Below, in pieces: positions 1 to 8,902 of a stretch of DNA of 38,866 nt. Both the position numbers and the translations under genes were made by a program. Within the stretch, counting starts at the first letter, position 1, and each line of letters starts with the position of its first letter. The DNA lies in the NCBI GenBank assembly GCA_017526585.1, contig JAFXRC010000017.1, forward strand, positions 1 to 38,866, in the 5' to 3' direction. This DNA is from Fibrobacter sp. (GTDB lineage Bacteria; Fibrobacterota; Fibrobacteria; Fibrobacterales; Fibrobacteraceae). Below the pieces are notes generated by a model. It was not told the origin of the DNA and made no database searches. It was given only the letters and a program-made list of their open reading frames with translations.

Positions 1-487
1 CACTTTGGAACGCGAAGCTCAAGTTTCTGAATTTGAAGACAAGGTTGTACACATCAACCGTTGCGCTAAGACCGTCAAGGGCGGTCGCCGCATGTCCTTC
101 TCCGCTCTCGTTGTCGTTGGCAACAAGAACGGCAAGGTCGGTGTTGGTCTCGGCAAGGCTAAGGAAGTTTCCGAAGCTATCCGTAAGGGTACCGAAGCCG
201 CTCAGCGCAACATCGTTGAAGTGCAGCTCCTCGACGGCACCATTCCCCACGACATCGAAGTCAAGAGCGGCGCAACCCGCATCCTCTTGATGCCGGCTGC
301 CCCGGGTACTGGTGTTATCGCCGGTGCCGCTGCCCGTGCCGTTCTCGAACTGGCCGGTGTGCGCAACATCCTCACAAAGATTCACGGTTCTTCCAACCCG
401 AGCACTGTCGTGCGCGCCTGCCTCGAAGGTCTCTTGGCTCAGAAGAACAAACAGGACTGCGCCGCTCTCCGCGGTGCCAATGCCTAA
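1..487 (+). CDS. rpsE: 30S ribosomal protein S5 (5' end cut by the window)
   Basis: Component of the small ribosomal subunit that helps translational accuracy. The reading frame is open to the left edge (first full codon at base 2), so the true start probably lies just outside; the TTG at base 5 is not a convincing start. The N-terminal S5 RNA-binding part is visible (VNR-like [13 protein letters not shown] near the start), followed by the conserved glycine-rich stretch [17 protein letters not shown] and the C-terminal fold ending in GLLAQKN. It is followed by rpmD with 13 bases between, and an AAGGAG site overlaps its stop codon region. The order rpsE-rpmD-rplO-secY is that of the standard spc operon, so identity is secure. 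Confidence 0.97.
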   Translation, partial: TLEREAQVSEFEDKVVHINRCAKTVKGGRRMSFSALVVVGNKNGKVGVGLGKAKEVSEAIRKGTEAAQRNIVEVQLLDGTIPHDIEVKSGATRILLMPAAPGTGVIAGAAARAVLELAGVRNILTKIHGSSNPSTVVRACLEGLLAQKNKQDCAALRGANA

Positions 488-500
488 GGAGTAATACACG

Positions 501-680
501 ATGAAGAAAGTTCGTATTACTTTGATTAAGGGTACTGTCCGCCGTCTGCCGATGCACCGCGCCAACGTGGCTGCTCTCGGCCTCCGCAAGATCGGACAGT
601 CTGTTGAACACGTTTTGACCCCCAGCATCCAGGGCATGATCAATGCCGTGGCTGACATGGTGAAGGTCGAGGAGATCTAA
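501..680 (+). CDS. rpmD: 50S ribosomal protein L30
   Basis: A 59-residue protein beginning MKKVRITLIKGTVRR and containing the L30 core with the GLRKIG motif and the conserved hydrophobic end GMINAVADMVKVEEI. L30 is a small globular protein of the large subunit. It starts at ATG 501 preceded by AAGGAG at 486-491, and its stop codon lies one base before the ATG of rplO, so the two are translationally close. Length and position between S5 and L15 match the usual bacterial arrangement. Confidence 0.95.
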   Translation: MKKVRITLIKGTVRRLPMHRANVAALGLRKIGQSVEHVLTPSIQGMINAVADMVKVEEI

Positions 681-681
681 G

Positions 682-1125
682 ATGGAACTCAATACTCTCA
701 ATCCTGGCAAGGCTGCCAAGGGCAAGAGCCGCAAGCGCATTGGTCGCGGTCCGGGTTCCGGTTGGGGCACCACCGCTGGCCGTGGCCAGAAGGGTGCTGG
801 CGCTCGTAAGAGTGCTCAGGCCGGTCGCGTCGCCTTCGAAGGCGGCCAGATGCCGATCCACCGTCGCATCCCGAAGCGTGGCTTCAAGTCTCACTTCGCC
901 AAGGACACGCAGATCGTTAACCTCAAGAAGCTCGCTTCTTGCAGCGTGACGGACTTCGACGCCCAGGCAATGTTTGACCAGGGTTTCATCAAGAACATCG
1001 AACTGCCTATCAAGGTCCTCGCATTCGGTACCATCGACAAGGCAATCAATGTAAAGGTTAACGCCATCAGCGAAAAGGCTAAGGCCATGATTGAAGCTGC
1101 TGGCGGCAAAGTCGAGATCGTCTAA
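682..1125 (+). CDS. rplO: 50S ribosomal protein L15
   Basis: A 147-residue protein with the typical basic, glycine-rich L15 N-terminus (KGKSRKRIGRGPGSGWGTT, about residues 13-31) that threads into 23S rRNA, the motif FEGGQMPIHRRIPKRGF around residues 52-68, and a globular C-terminal domain ending in EAAGGKVEIV. It acts in late large-subunit assembly. The stop codon TAA overlaps the ATG of secY by one base, so translation is probably coupled, which is the usual rplO-secY linkage. Confidence 0.97.
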   Translation: MELNTLNPGKAAKGKSRKRIGRGPGSGWGTTAGRGQKGAGARKSAQAGRVAFEGGQMPIHRRIPKRGFKSHFAKDTQIVNLKKLASCSVTDFDAQAMFDQGFIKNIELPIKVLAFGTIDKAINVKVNAISEKAKAMIEAAGGKVEIV

Positions 1126-2486
1126 TGGAAGCTCTCAAGAAAGCCCTCGATGCGTTCGCCAACGCGTTCAAGATTGAAGACCTGCGTAAGAAGCTCCTTT
1201 TTACGCTCGGTGTCTTGATCATCTACCGTCTTGGCGCACACATCACCATCCCCGGAGTGAATTCTGCCGTCCTGGCGGAGTTCTTCCGTAACTCGAATAA
1301 TTTGTTCGGCCTGTATGACTCCTTCACGGGCGGTGCGTTTGCGAAAGCGACCATCTTTGCCCTGGGTATCATGCCTTACATTAGCGCGAGCATCATCATC
1401 CAGTTGATGGGCTCGGTCATCCCGGCTATCCAGATGCTTCAGAAGGAAGGTCAGGAAGGTCGCGCTAAGCTGAACCAATATACCCGTTACTTTACGGTGG
1501 CTCTCGCCGCCCTGCAGGGATGGGGTATTTCCGTATGGCTTTCGTCACTTAAGGTGACAACCGCTACCGGTACCGGAGTGTCTGTCTTGGCTGATGACTT
1601 CGCTTCTGGTGCCGGAAACATCGGTTTCCGCTTACTAGCTACCCTGACCTTCACCGCTGGTACGATCTTCGTGATGTACCTGGGCGAGCAGATTACTTCG
1701 CACGGTGTGGGTAACGGTATTTCTCTTATCATCTTCGCCGGTATCGTCGGCGGCCTTCCGCGGGCTGCCCTTGCAGAATTCGAAATGTTTAAAGAAGATA
1801 TCCAGCCGCTCGCCATCGAGATCTTCATTCTCGCTGTCGTGGTGCTGATTATCGGCTTTATCGTCTTCGTTGAGCAGGCGAACCGTCGCATTCCACTCCA
1901 AAGTCCTCGTAGGACCGTAGGTTCCAAGGTCGTGGGCGGTCAGTCCAGCTATCTGCCTTTCAAGGTGAATACCGCTGGCGTGATTCCCGTGATCTTCGCA
2001 AGCTGCATCATGTTCATTCCGGCCATGATCGCTTCCTGGTTCCCGAACGTTTCTGCGATGCAGTCCTTTGCGGCTGCGTTCATCCCGGGTCACATTACCT
2101 ATAGTGTGATCTTCGCTCTCCTGATTATATTCTTCACCTACTTCTACACGGCAATCCAGTACAACCCTAACGACATTGCCGAAAACCTCAAGAGAAGTGG
2201 TGGATTTATACCGGGAATCCGTCCGGGTAACGAAACTGCAAGGTACATAGATCACGTTTTGACGAGAATTTCTTTGCCTGGTTCGCTTTTCCTCGCCTTA
2301 ATCAGCGTTGGACCGCTCCATCTCAAAGACGCACTCAATATGAGTTTCTATATTGGGGGCACCTCGGTACTTATCGTGGTCGGTGTGGCACTGGATACGC
2401 TCCGTCAACTCGAAGCCCAGTTGCATACCAAGAATTATGAAGGTTTCCTCAAGCATGGCCGCATTCGCGGCAGGATGGCGTCTTAG
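1125..2486 (+). CDS. secY: Protein translocase subunit SecY
   Basis: The 453-residue channel-forming subunit of the SecYEG translocon in the inner membrane. About ten hydrophobic helices can be followed, with family signatures such as [19 protein letters not shown] in the plug region, [15 protein letters not shown] in helix 2, [12 protein letters not shown] in the middle, and the cytoplasmic loop with [22 protein letters not shown]. The end [14 protein letters not shown] is the usual basic tail. Start ATG overlaps the L15 stop; the stop TAG overlaps the GTG start of infA. The adk and map genes that commonly sit between secY and infA in other phyla are absent here. Confidence 0.98.
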   Translation: MEALKKALDAFANAFKIEDLRKKLLFTLGVLIIYRLGAHITIPGVNSAVLAEFFRNSNNLFGLYDSFTGGAFAKATIFALGIMPYISASIIIQLMGSVIPAIQMLQKEGQEGRAKLNQYTRYFTVALAALQGWGISVWLSSLKVTTATGTGVSVLADDFASGAGNIGFRLLATLTFTAGTIFVMYLGEQITSHGVGNGISLIIFAGIVGGLPRAALAEFEMFKEDIQPLAIEIFILAVVVLIIGFIVFVEQANRRIPLQSPRRTVGSKVVGGQSSYLPFKVNTAGVIPVIFASCIMFIPAMIASWFPNVSAMQSFAAAFIPGHITYSVIFALLIIFFTYFYTAIQYNPNDIAENLKRSGGFIPGIRPGNETARYIDHVLTRISLPGSLFLALISVGPLHLKDALNMSFYIGGTSVLIVVGVALDTLRQLEAQLHTKNYEGFLKHGRIRGRMAS

Positions 2487-2704
2487 TGGCTAAAGAAGAA
2501 GGAATACAAGTAGAAGGTGTTGTGTTGGAAGCTCTCCCCAACGCTTTCTTCCGCGTCCAACTCGGAAATGGTCACGAGATTCTCGCTCATGTTTCTGGAA
2601 AAATGCGTCGGCATTTCATTCGAATTTTGCCGGACGACAAAGTGTTGGTAGAGATTTCTCCCTACGATCTGAATCGTGGGCGAATCACATACCGTTACAA
2701 GTAA
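2486..2704 (+). CDS. infA: Translation initiation factor IF-1
   Basis: A 72-residue OB-fold protein that blocks the ribosomal A site during initiation. The sequence [20 protein letters not shown] and the closing [14 protein letters not shown] are diagnostic, and 72 residues is the standard length. The start is GTG at 2486, which shares its first base with the secY stop codon TAG; no ATG is available in register, so initiation probably depends on coupling to secY translation. Confidence 0.96.
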   Translation: MAKEEGIQVEGVVLEALPNAFFRVQLGNGHEILAHVSGKMRRHFIRILPDDKVLVEISPYDLNRGRITYRYK

Positions 2705-2732
2705 TAGGTATTTTCAAAGAAAGGTCAAACCT

Positions 2733-2849
2733 ATGAAAATCAAAGCCTCCATCAAACCCAGATGTGAAAACTGCAAGATCATCCGCCGCAAGGGTGTATT
2801 GCGCATCATCTGTTCGAAGAACCCCCGTCACAAGCAGAAGCAGGGATAA
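2733..2849 (+). CDS. rpmJ: 50S ribosomal protein L36
   Basis: A 38-residue protein, [20 protein letters not shown] at the start and NPRHKQKQG at the end. It keeps the full zinc-binding set Cys11, Cys14, Cys27 and His33, so it is the zinc-containing form of L36. An AAAGAAAGG stretch about 8 bases upstream can serve as a ribosome-binding site. Its place between infA and rpsM is canonical. Confidence 0.96.
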   Translation: MKIKASIKPRCENCKIIRRKGVLRIICSKNPRHKQKQG

Positions 2850-2858
2850 GGAGATCGT

Positions 2859-3227
2859 ATGGCACGTATCGCTGGTGTCGATTTACCGAAAAACAAGACT
2901 GTTGAATACGGTCTGACGGCAATCTATGGTGTCGGTCTGTTCACCGCTAATAAGGTCTGTGCTCAGCTGGGCATCGACAAGAACAAGAAGTGTGACGACC
3001 TGACTGAAGAAGAACAAGGTAAGATTCGCCATCTCTTGGAAGACGAATACTCCGTGGAAGGTCAGCTCCGCGCAGAAATTACCTTGAACATTAAGCGTTT
3101 GCAGGATATCGGTTGCTACCGTGGCATCCGCCACCGCAAGGGCCTCCCGGTCCGCGGTCAGCGCTCCCGTACCAACGCCCGCACTCGTAAGGGCCCCAAG
3201 AAAACTGTGGCTAACAAGAAGAAGTAA
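2859..3227 (+). CDS. rpsM: 30S ribosomal protein S13
   Basis: A 122-residue S13, starting [20 protein letters not shown], with the helix-hairpin-helix motif [13 protein letters not shown] and the highly basic C-terminus [20 protein letters not shown] that contacts the P-site tRNA and the head of the small subunit. The start is ATG 2859 with an AAGGAG site 6 bases upstream, immediately after rpmJ. Standard length and neighbours. Confidence 0.97.
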   Translation: MARIAGVDLPKNKTVEYGLTAIYGVGLFTANKVCAQLGIDKNKKCDDLTEEEQGKIRHLLEDEYSVEGQLRAEITLNIKRLQDIGCYRGIRHRKGLPVRGQRSRTNARTRKGPKKTVANKKK

Positions 3228-3238
3228 GGAGATTCCTC

Positions 3239-3679
3239 GTGGCTGAAGAAGAAATTAAGGAAACTGCTGCCGCTGCCGAAGCTCCGGTTGCTGCTGCTGA
3301 AGAAGTCAAGGTCAAGAAGGGCAAGAAGCGTATCGACATCCAGGGCATCGCCTGCGTGTTCGCTTCCTTCAACAATACAATCGTTTCTATCACCGATGCT
3401 CGTGGCAACGTGGTAGCTTGGGGCTCTCCGGGTAACTCCGGTTTCAAGGGCTCTCGCAAGAGCACTCCGTTTGCTGCCCAGCTCGCCGCTGAAGTCGCTG
3501 CCCACAAGGCTTTCGACCTCGGTATGCGTAAGGTAGATGTCCGCGTCAAGGGTGCAGGTGGCGGTCGTGAATCCGCTGTCCGCGCTATCAAGAATGCGGG
3601 CCTCGAAGTTCTCTCTATTCGAGACGTGACGGGCGTTCCGCACAATGGTTGCCGTCCTAAAAAGAAGAGAAGAGTCTAA
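3239..3679 (+). CDS. rpsK: 30S ribosomal protein S11 with acidic/Ala-rich N-terminal extension
   Basis: The S11 core runs from about residue 33 ([18 protein letters not shown]) to the end ([10 protein letters not shown]), matching the family. It has about 17 more residues than the usual 129, in the form of an N-terminal stretch rich in Glu and Ala ([20 protein letters not shown]) before the basic KKGKKR. Start is GTG 3239 with AAGGAG at 3226-3231; no ATG is nearer the core, so the extension is probably real. S11 lies in the platform of the small subunit. The next gene is rpoA directly, without rpsD. Confidence 0.95.
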   Translation: MAEEEIKETAAAAEAPVAAAEEVKVKKGKKRIDIQGIACVFASFNNTIVSITDARGNVVAWGSPGNSGFKGSRKSTPFAAQLAAEVAAHKAFDLGMRKVDVRVKGAGGGRESAVRAIKNAGLEVLSIRDVTGVPHNGCRPKKKRRV

Positions 3680-3697
3680 TTAAAAGAGGTATCGCCA

Positions 3698-4672
3698 ATG
3701 ATGTGGAAATCACTTCAGATGCCGCGCAGCTTCCAGAAAGTGGAAACCGGCGAAGATGGTCGCTACGCTAAGTTTGTCGTAGAGGCTTTGGAACGTGGCT
3801 GGGGTATTACCCTCGGTAACGCCCTCCGTCGTTCGCTCCTTTCCTCTCTGCAGGGTGCGGCTATTGTCTCCGTGAAAATCGAAGGCGTCGACAAGGAATT
3901 CTCGACGATTCCGGGTGTCAAGGAAGATGTCACCGACATTATCCTGAATCTCAAGAGCATCCGCGTCAAGCTCCTGTCCGACCACGACGAAACGCTCCGC
4001 CTGGACATGTCCGGCGAAGGCGAAGTCACGGCCAAGGACTTCATCGACAATCCGAATGTCGCCATCCTGACTCCGGACGTCCATATCGCTACGTTGAACG
4101 GCAATGCGTCGCTCTCCCTGGAAGTGAAGATTTCCAGCGGCCGTGGCTATGTGACTGCCGACGAACTCAAGGACAAGGACGCTCCGATCGGCGTTATCGC
4201 CATGGATGCGAACTTCAACCCGGTGCAGAAAGTCGCGATGCACATCAGCGATACCCGCGTTGGCCAGAAGACGGACTACAACCGTCTGGAACTGGAAATC
4301 ACGACTGACGGTTCCATTGATCCCGAAGACGCTCTTGCATACGCTGCAAAGCTCCTCATGGACCACTTGGAAATCTTCATCAACTTCGAAGGCGACCTCG
4401 AAAGCCCCGAAGAACTTGAAATGGATGAAGAACGTCAGCGTATCGCCCAGCTCCTGCGCACCCGCGTGGACGACCTGGAACTCTCCGTTCGCTCCAGCAA
4501 CTGCCTCCGTATGGCTAACATCCATACCATCGGCGAACTTGTGCGCAACAAGGAAAACGATATGCTTAAATACAAGAACTTCGGTCGGAAGTCCTTGGTG
4601 GAACTTAACGAGGTATTGACCTCCATGGGCCTTTCCTTTGGCATGGACGTCGATGACTACTTGAAGGATTAA
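3698..4672 (+). CDS. rpoA: DNA-directed RNA polymerase subunit alpha
   Basis: A 324-residue alpha subunit. The N-terminal assembly domain includes the signature GWGITLGNALRRSLLSSLQG (about residues 31-50) and spans roughly the first 230 residues; an acidic linker follows; the C-terminal domain (about 250-324) carries the two helix-hairpin-helix elements, including SVRSSNCLRMANIHTIGEL and KNFGRKSLVELNEVL, that contact upstream DNA and activators. Start ATG 3698 (a second ATG follows at once) has an AAGAGG site. It lies between rpsK and rplQ as usual, though rpsD is missing. Confidence 0.98.
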   Translation: MMWKSLQMPRSFQKVETGEDGRYAKFVVEALERGWGITLGNALRRSLLSSLQGAAIVSVKIEGVDKEFSTIPGVKEDVTDIILNLKSIRVKLLSDHDETLRLDMSGEGEVTAKDFIDNPNVAILTPDVHIATLNGNASLSLEVKISSGRGYVTADELKDKDAPIGVIAMDANFNPVQKVAMHISDTRVGQKTDYNRLELEITTDGSIDPEDALAYAAKLLMDHLEIFINFEGDLESPEELEMDEERQRIAQLLRTRVDDLELSVRSSNCLRMANIHTIGELVRNKENDMLKYKNFGRKSLVELNEVLTSMGLSFGMDVDDYLKD

Positions 4673-4674
4673 AC

Positions 4675-5145
4675 ATGAGACACGGTGTAAAAAACAAGAA
4701 ATTGGGCGTGAATGCCCAGCACAAGCGTGCCATCCTCCGCGCTCTTACCACTTCTATTCTTGAGAAGGGCATGGAAGCCGAGCAGAGCAACCGCTACGTG
4801 CGCACTACTCTCCACAAGGCTAAGCTTGTCCGCAGCTGCGTGGATCGCATGATCACTTATGCCAAGAAGGGTGACCTTTCTGCACGTCGTGAAGCTTCCC
4901 GCTTCGTGATGAGCCCGAAGGCTGTGCAGGACCTGTTCGCAACGATCGGTCCGCGCTACGCTTCTCGTAACGGTGGCTACACTCGCATCATCAAGCTCGG
5001 TCCGAACCGCGCTGGTGACGCATCTGAAATGGCTCTCGTCGGTCTCGTCGAAGACGAAATCGTCGTGAAGACCAAGAAGGCTGCTGAACCTGCCAAGTCC
5101 GAAGCCGTTAGCATGGTTGAAGGCGAAAGCAAGTCCGCTGAATAA
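4675..5145 (+). CDS. rplQ: 50S ribosomal protein L17 with C-terminal extension
   Basis: Residues 1 to about 118 form the L17 fold, beginning MRHGVKNKKLGVNAQHKRAI and including the conserved YTRIIKLGPNRAGDASEMAL. About 35 extra residues follow, rich in Lys, Glu and Ala (TKKAAEPAKSEA and similar), making 156 residues against 120-127 in most bacteria. L17 sits near the peptide exit tunnel. It starts 2 bases after the rpoA stop and is the last gene of the operon; a terminator follows at 5162-5196. Confidence 0.96.
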   Translation: MRHGVKNKKLGVNAQHKRAILRALTTSILEKGMEAEQSNRYVRTTLHKAKLVRSCVDRMITYAKKGDLSARREASRFVMSPKAVQDLFATIGPRYASRNGGYTRIIKLGPNRAGDASEMALVGLVEDEIVVKTKKAAEPAKSEAVSMVEGESKSAE

Positions 5146-5161
5146 TTCAAGGCGCTTGATT

Positions 5162-5196
5162 AAAAAAGTTCGGCTAACCTAAGCCGAACTTTTTTT
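5162..5196 (+). terminator. Rho-independent terminator after rplQ
   Basis: Inverted repeat AAAAAAGTTCGGCT (5162-5175) and AGCCGAACTTTTTT (5182-5195) with a 6-base loop, followed by more T. The stem is near perfect and works in both directions. It ends the ribosomal operon and sits directly before the promoter of the exopolysaccharide operon. Confidence 0.93.
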
Positions 5197-5197
5197 G

Positions 5198-5203
5198 TAT
5201 ATT
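5198..5203 (+). promoter_or_regulatory. -10 element predicting a leaderless exopolysaccharide operon mRNA
   Basis: TATATT at 5198-5203 ends 7 bases before the ATG at 5211, and no Shine-Dalgarno sequence fits between. A start site 7 or 8 bases after the hexamer would put the mRNA 5' end on or beside the start codon. The same spacing recurs before six other genes in this window. Confidence 0.6.
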
Positions 5204-5210
5204 GTTCTCT

Positions 5211-6377
5211 ATGTTTGCGATTTTGATATTGTTGCTTGCCACCTGTAGTTTTGCGATTTCTTTGGATGATGAAAAATCGTCTTCTGTTTCGGCGTTGCCG
5301 ACTTTTCAGGGACAGGATTCGAAATTCCAGAGAAGTTCAGTTGTTTCTGAACCGTTGAAACTGGAAACTGCTGTTGACTCCACATACGAAGTGGGTCCTG
5401 GTGATTACTTTGAGATTCTTACTCCCAAGGGCTTTGATGTTGTCCAGGTTTCTGCCGAAGGAAATATTTCTATTCCTAGCTGCGGCATGGTTTCGGTGAA
5501 CAAGCTCAAGCTGAACGAGGCAAAGGATTCCGTGAAGAGCTTGCTTGTCTCGAAGTACGATGAGCGCTATATCCAGGTGCAGCTGGTGCGGACAAAGAAA
5601 ATCTCTGTGACCATTCTCGGTGCGGTAAAGACTCCCGGCCGGACATCGGTGGAACTACAGACTCGCTTGAATGCGATTATTATCCAGAGTGGCGGCTTCA
5701 TGGCGATGGCGGACCGCAAGGCGATCAAGGTCTTTCGCGGTAGTGACACGCTCAATGTGAACTATGTTGATTTTGAGACCTGGGGACACGGCGAACAGAA
5801 CCTGATGCTTGAAAACGACGATGTCATTTACGTGCCCTACGTAAATTCTTCCAATGAGGCGATTGCAATCGAGACGCCTGTGTCGAATTACAGTATGCCG
5901 TATGTGGAAGGCTCCACGCTGGGTGAATACCTCGACAAAATTTCCGGTGTCGTCGAGACCAAGGCAAAGTGGGCGAAAGTCAAGAAGCCGAACGGTCCGG
6001 AACAGGTTTACGAAATTGCGGCAGCACGCGACTTGCGTTTGGAGCCCCAGACCAAGGTAGTTCTTTGGACCGAAGATCCCTATGTTTATGTGGGCGGTGC
6101 CGTGGCTGCAGTCGGCAAGGCTCTCTATACGCCGGGGCAGCATGCAATCGACTATATCGGTGCATCAGGTGTTACCATTATTACGGGCTCGTGGCGTCGC
6201 GTTTCGCGTATCCGTGACGGCAAGAGCGAATCTATCGACCCGTACAAGGATGAAATCCTGCCGGGCGACTATATTGAAATTCCGCGTAGCATCTATGAAT
6301 CGGTCAAGGACGTGACGCTGTTCCTGGCGTCTCTCTTGAGCGTGATTGCGACGGCGATTATCATATCTACATACTAG
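5211..6377 (+). CDS. Polysaccharide export protein, Wza-like (Poly_export/SLBB)
   Basis: Predicted outer-membrane/periplasmic export component for a surface polysaccharide. From ATG 5211 (388 residues) it has a signal peptide (MFAILILLLATCSFA), a Poly_export domain containing YEVGPGDYFEIL and GNISIPSCGMVSV, an SLBB-like domain (VTILGAVKTPGRTSVE), a second SLBB-like stretch near VYVGGAVAAVGK, and a C-terminal membrane segment (VTLFLASLLSVIATAIII). A TTG start 9 bases upstream is possible but lies inside the promoter. It is the first gene of a five-gene operon; the Wzz-like gene follows within 10 bases. A cleaved N-terminus without a clear lipobox differs from classical Wza. Substrate is unknown. 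Confidence 0.85.
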   Translation: MFAILILLLATCSFAISLDDEKSSSVSALPTFQGQDSKFQRSSVVSEPLKLETAVDSTYEVGPGDYFEILTPKGFDVVQVSAEGNISIPSCGMVSVNKLKLNEAKDSVKSLLVSKYDERYIQVQLVRTKKISVTILGAVKTPGRTSVELQTRLNAIIIQSGGFMAMADRKAIKVFRGSDTLNVNYVDFETWGHGEQNLMLENDDVIYVPYVNSSNEAIAIETPVSNYSMPYVEGSTLGEYLDKISGVVETKAKWAKVKKPNGPEQVYEIAAARDLRLEPQTKVVLWTEDPYVYVGGAVAAVGKALYTPGQHAIDYIGASGVTIITGSWRRVSRIRDGKSESIDPYKDEILPGDYIEIPRSIYESVKDVTLFLASLLSVIATAIIISTY

Positions 6378-6383
6378 GTGCTT

Positions 6384-7565
6384 ATGGCATACTTTGATAT
6401 TGTCTGTTATTGCCTGACGAAGAAGAAGCTGTTTGTTTTCCCGGTGTTGGTCGCCCTGATCTGTTTTGGGATCGCTTGGGTATTGCCGCCTATATATGCG
6501 ACTGAGCTCAGGTTGCAGGTCGATGCATCGAATAGCGAGTCTGCCAGTATCGGCAGTGTTTCGTCAATGTTCAAGTCGTCGATGGGCTCCCTTTCACAGT
6601 CGGGGCTTGCCTCTATGATTGGCAGCCAGAATGTGATCAAGCCCTCGGACCTTTACCTGGAAATTCTTTCGGGTCGTGAAGTCGCGCTGAATACGATTCA
6701 CAAGTTCAGGCTCGATACGCTCTACAAGAAGAAGGCGGATGAGCTCACCTTGAAACGCTTCTATAAGGATGTCTCCATTGCCGAAGATGAAAGTGGCATC
6801 ATCAGTTGCGGTTTCGAGGGGAAGGACAAGGTGATGGCGCGCGATATCGTTCGCCACATGGTGAAAATTTCCAATGAACGCTACCTGACTTTGCAGCGTG
6901 AACGACTGCAGTATTCCATCGAGTACCTCAGGAATCAGGAACGCGAGTTGATGGACAGCGTGACGGCAATCAGTGACGAACTGATCGAATTCTACCGTGA
7001 AAACAACCTGGTCGACTTGAATTCGCAGATGGAAATCACCGTGAAGGCTTTGGCCGGTTACGAGACGCAGATTAACAACTATAAGCTTTCGGAACAGATG
7101 CAGGGCAAGGACAACGCCGACAAGAGCGAAATGCGCAAGAAGCGCGTGCTCCTCGAAAAGAAGTTCCGCGAGCTGCGAGGTCGTTACGATTCGAGCTATG
7201 TACCCACGGATAAGTCGCTCTATGTCAATTCGGACTGGGCTTCCGAGAAGATCCTGTATCAGGAACGCAGGGCTTCGGACCTGAAGCGTTTCCAGGCGCT
7301 GCTTGAGTTTGTCTCTACCGAGAAGATGAATACGGAATCGCAGAATCTAAAGAACCAGCCGGTCATCCAGATTATTCAGGATGCTTACTTGCCGGACTGG
7401 AGAATCCGTCCTAAGCGTGCCAAGTGGGCTATTGGCGGATTTGTCGCCTCGTTTTTTGTGACCCTGTTCTTTGTTATCTATAAGGGTATTAGTACGGGTG
7501 CTATCGTAGGTAGTGAAGGCGCCCGCCGTAAGCTGGAGCAAGTCAAGTCGTCATTGCGCAAATGA
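6384..7565 (+). CDS. Chain-length determinant (Wzz/PCP family) protein
   Basis: An inner-membrane polysaccharide co-polymerase predicted to set chain length of the exported polysaccharide. Two membrane segments are visible, one near residues 15-35 (LFVFPVLVALICFGIAWVLP) and one near the C-terminus (AIGGFVASFFVTLFFVIY), with a long, largely helical periplasmic part between them and a Pro-containing stretch (DAYLPDWRIRPKR) just before the second, as usual in this family. No tyrosine-kinase domain is attached. I prefer ATG 6384; a GTG at 6378, adjoining the stop of the upstream gene, is the alternative. It overlaps the next gene by 4 bases (ATGA). Confidence 0.85.
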   Translation: MAYFDIVCYCLTKKKLFVFPVLVALICFGIAWVLPPIYATELRLQVDASNSESASIGSVSSMFKSSMGSLSQSGLASMIGSQNVIKPSDLYLEILSGREVALNTIHKFRLDTLYKKKADELTLKRFYKDVSIAEDESGIISCGFEGKDKVMARDIVRHMVKISNERYLTLQRERLQYSIEYLRNQERELMDSVTAISDELIEFYRENNLVDLNSQMEITVKALAGYETQINNYKLSEQMQGKDNADKSEMRKKRVLLEKKFRELRGRYDSSYVPTDKSLYVNSDWASEKILYQERRASDLKRFQALLEFVSTEKMNTESQNLKNQPVIQIIQDAYLPDWRIRPKRAKWAIGGFVASFFVTLFFVIYKGISTGAIVGSEGARRKLEQVKSSLRK

Positions 7566-8902
7566 TTTCCCGGTTAGTCATCCTTCTCCTTTTGCCTGTC
7601 CTCTTGACGATGGGCTATTTGGCGTCTGGTGAAGAACATATTGTCGGAATCATAATTCTTGCCGCCCTTTGTATCGGCTTTTTCTGCACGGTGGTCATGA
7701 AGACTCCTGTGTGGGGCGCCCTGTTTCTTGTTATATCGCTTCACTGGTTTCAGATAGAGGACATCTACTACAGCCTATACATGCTGTTCATTGCGGCATT
7801 CGTGTATGCGATGTACATGTTTCGCCAGGGAGACTTTAAGCCGGACAGGGCGTGGTATGTGGCGGCAATGAGCCAGCTTGCCTTTGTCGCGATTGTCTAT
7901 GCGCTGAAGCCCTACCCGGTGAAGATGATGTTCTTCTACATGAACGTCACCACGTTTTTCTTTTTTCTGGGTTCAAGCCTTATCCGTTGGGATTCGTCGC
8001 GTGTACAGAACTTGCTCACGGCGCATCTTTCTTATATGGTCATTTGGGCGTTTGTGGAAAGGGCTATTTCTAGCGAGGTCCGTATTGGGGGCGCTTCTTT
8101 CAGCGCGACCAACTTTGCGGTGCTGTTAGTGGTTTCATGGACGATTTGGCTTGTGAACGGGTTGCTGTGCAATAAGACGCGCAGGTTTTGGCTGATCATT
8201 ATGACGCTCCTGGTATTTTTGTCCATTTTGTTCAGTGGTACAAGAATGGGATTTTTGGGGATGGGACTCGGCGGTGTCCTTTGCATTTTATCGAAACAGT
8301 TGGTGGTACAGAGCGACCGCCGGGATCGCATCATGGGAATGCTGCCCAAGCTTGCGATGTTTACGGGCGTATTCGCGGTCCTTGTGTTTGTGGTTTGGAA
8401 CTTGCTTCCTGATGACCTCTTCCTGAAAAAGGGATTTCAAACGCTATTGAGTGGAAAACTTGACGCCAGTTCGCTTGGGCGTATTGCGGCATGGTACACT
8501 GCGGTGACCGTCATCCCGACGCATCCGTTATGGGGCGTGGGTCCCGGAAACTTTATCTCGTACAATGTCGAACTTTTGGATTCATTCAGCTTTATACCCA
8601 TTGTCGAGATGATTCCGAGGCTTGGGCACGCCCATAACATTGTCCTGATGATTCTTGCGGATTACGGATGCATTGGAGCTGGGGCTCTGCTGGTTATATG
8701 CCTGGTGTGCCTGAAGAGGCTTATGGCCTATATCCGCAGAACCGGTGATGGCTTTGGCTTTGCGTTACTTTCTGGCGGTATTGTCATGATGTTCCTTGGA
8801 TTGTTCGACGTGTTTCCTCTGTTTCCGTCTTCCATGGGTTGGGGCGGATGGTTCATGTCGGTGATGTTCTCGCTGCGGCAGGGCAAGGAGCCTAAGGAAT
8901 GA
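7562..8902 (+). CDS. O-antigen polymerase/ligase-like membrane protein (Wzy/WaaL)
   Basis: A 446-residue polytopic membrane protein with about eleven hydrophobic segments. The Wzy_C-type periplasmic loop is recognisable from HPLWGVGPGNF (around residues 320-330) followed by HAHNIVLMILADYG, a signature shared by O-antigen polymerases and ligases. In this operon, which also has Wza-, Wzz- and Wzx-like genes, a polymerase role is the simpler reading, but sequence alone does not separate Wzy from WaaL. Start ATG overlaps the preceding stop by 4 bases, and its own stop overlaps the next start by 4 bases. Confidence 0.85.
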   Translation: MISRLVILLLLPVLLTMGYLASGEEHIVGIIILAALCIGFFCTVVMKTPVWGALFLVISLHWFQIEDIYYSLYMLFIAAFVYAMYMFRQGDFKPDRAWYVAAMSQLAFVAIVYALKPYPVKMMFFYMNVTTFFFFLGSSLIRWDSSRVQNLLTAHLSYMVIWAFVERAISSEVRIGGASFSATNFAVLLVVSWTIWLVNGLLCNKTRRFWLIIMTLLVFLSILFSGTRMGFLGMGLGGVLCILSKQLVVQSDRRDRIMGMLPKLAMFTGVFAVLVFVVWNLLPDDLFLKKGFQTLLSGKLDASSLGRIAAWYTAVTVIPTHPLWGVGPGNFISYNVELLDSFSFIPIVEMIPRLGHAHNIVLMILADYGCIGAGALLVICLVCLKRLMAYIRRTGDGFGFALLSGGIVMMFLGLFDVFPLFPSSMGWGGWFMSVMFSLRQGKEPKE

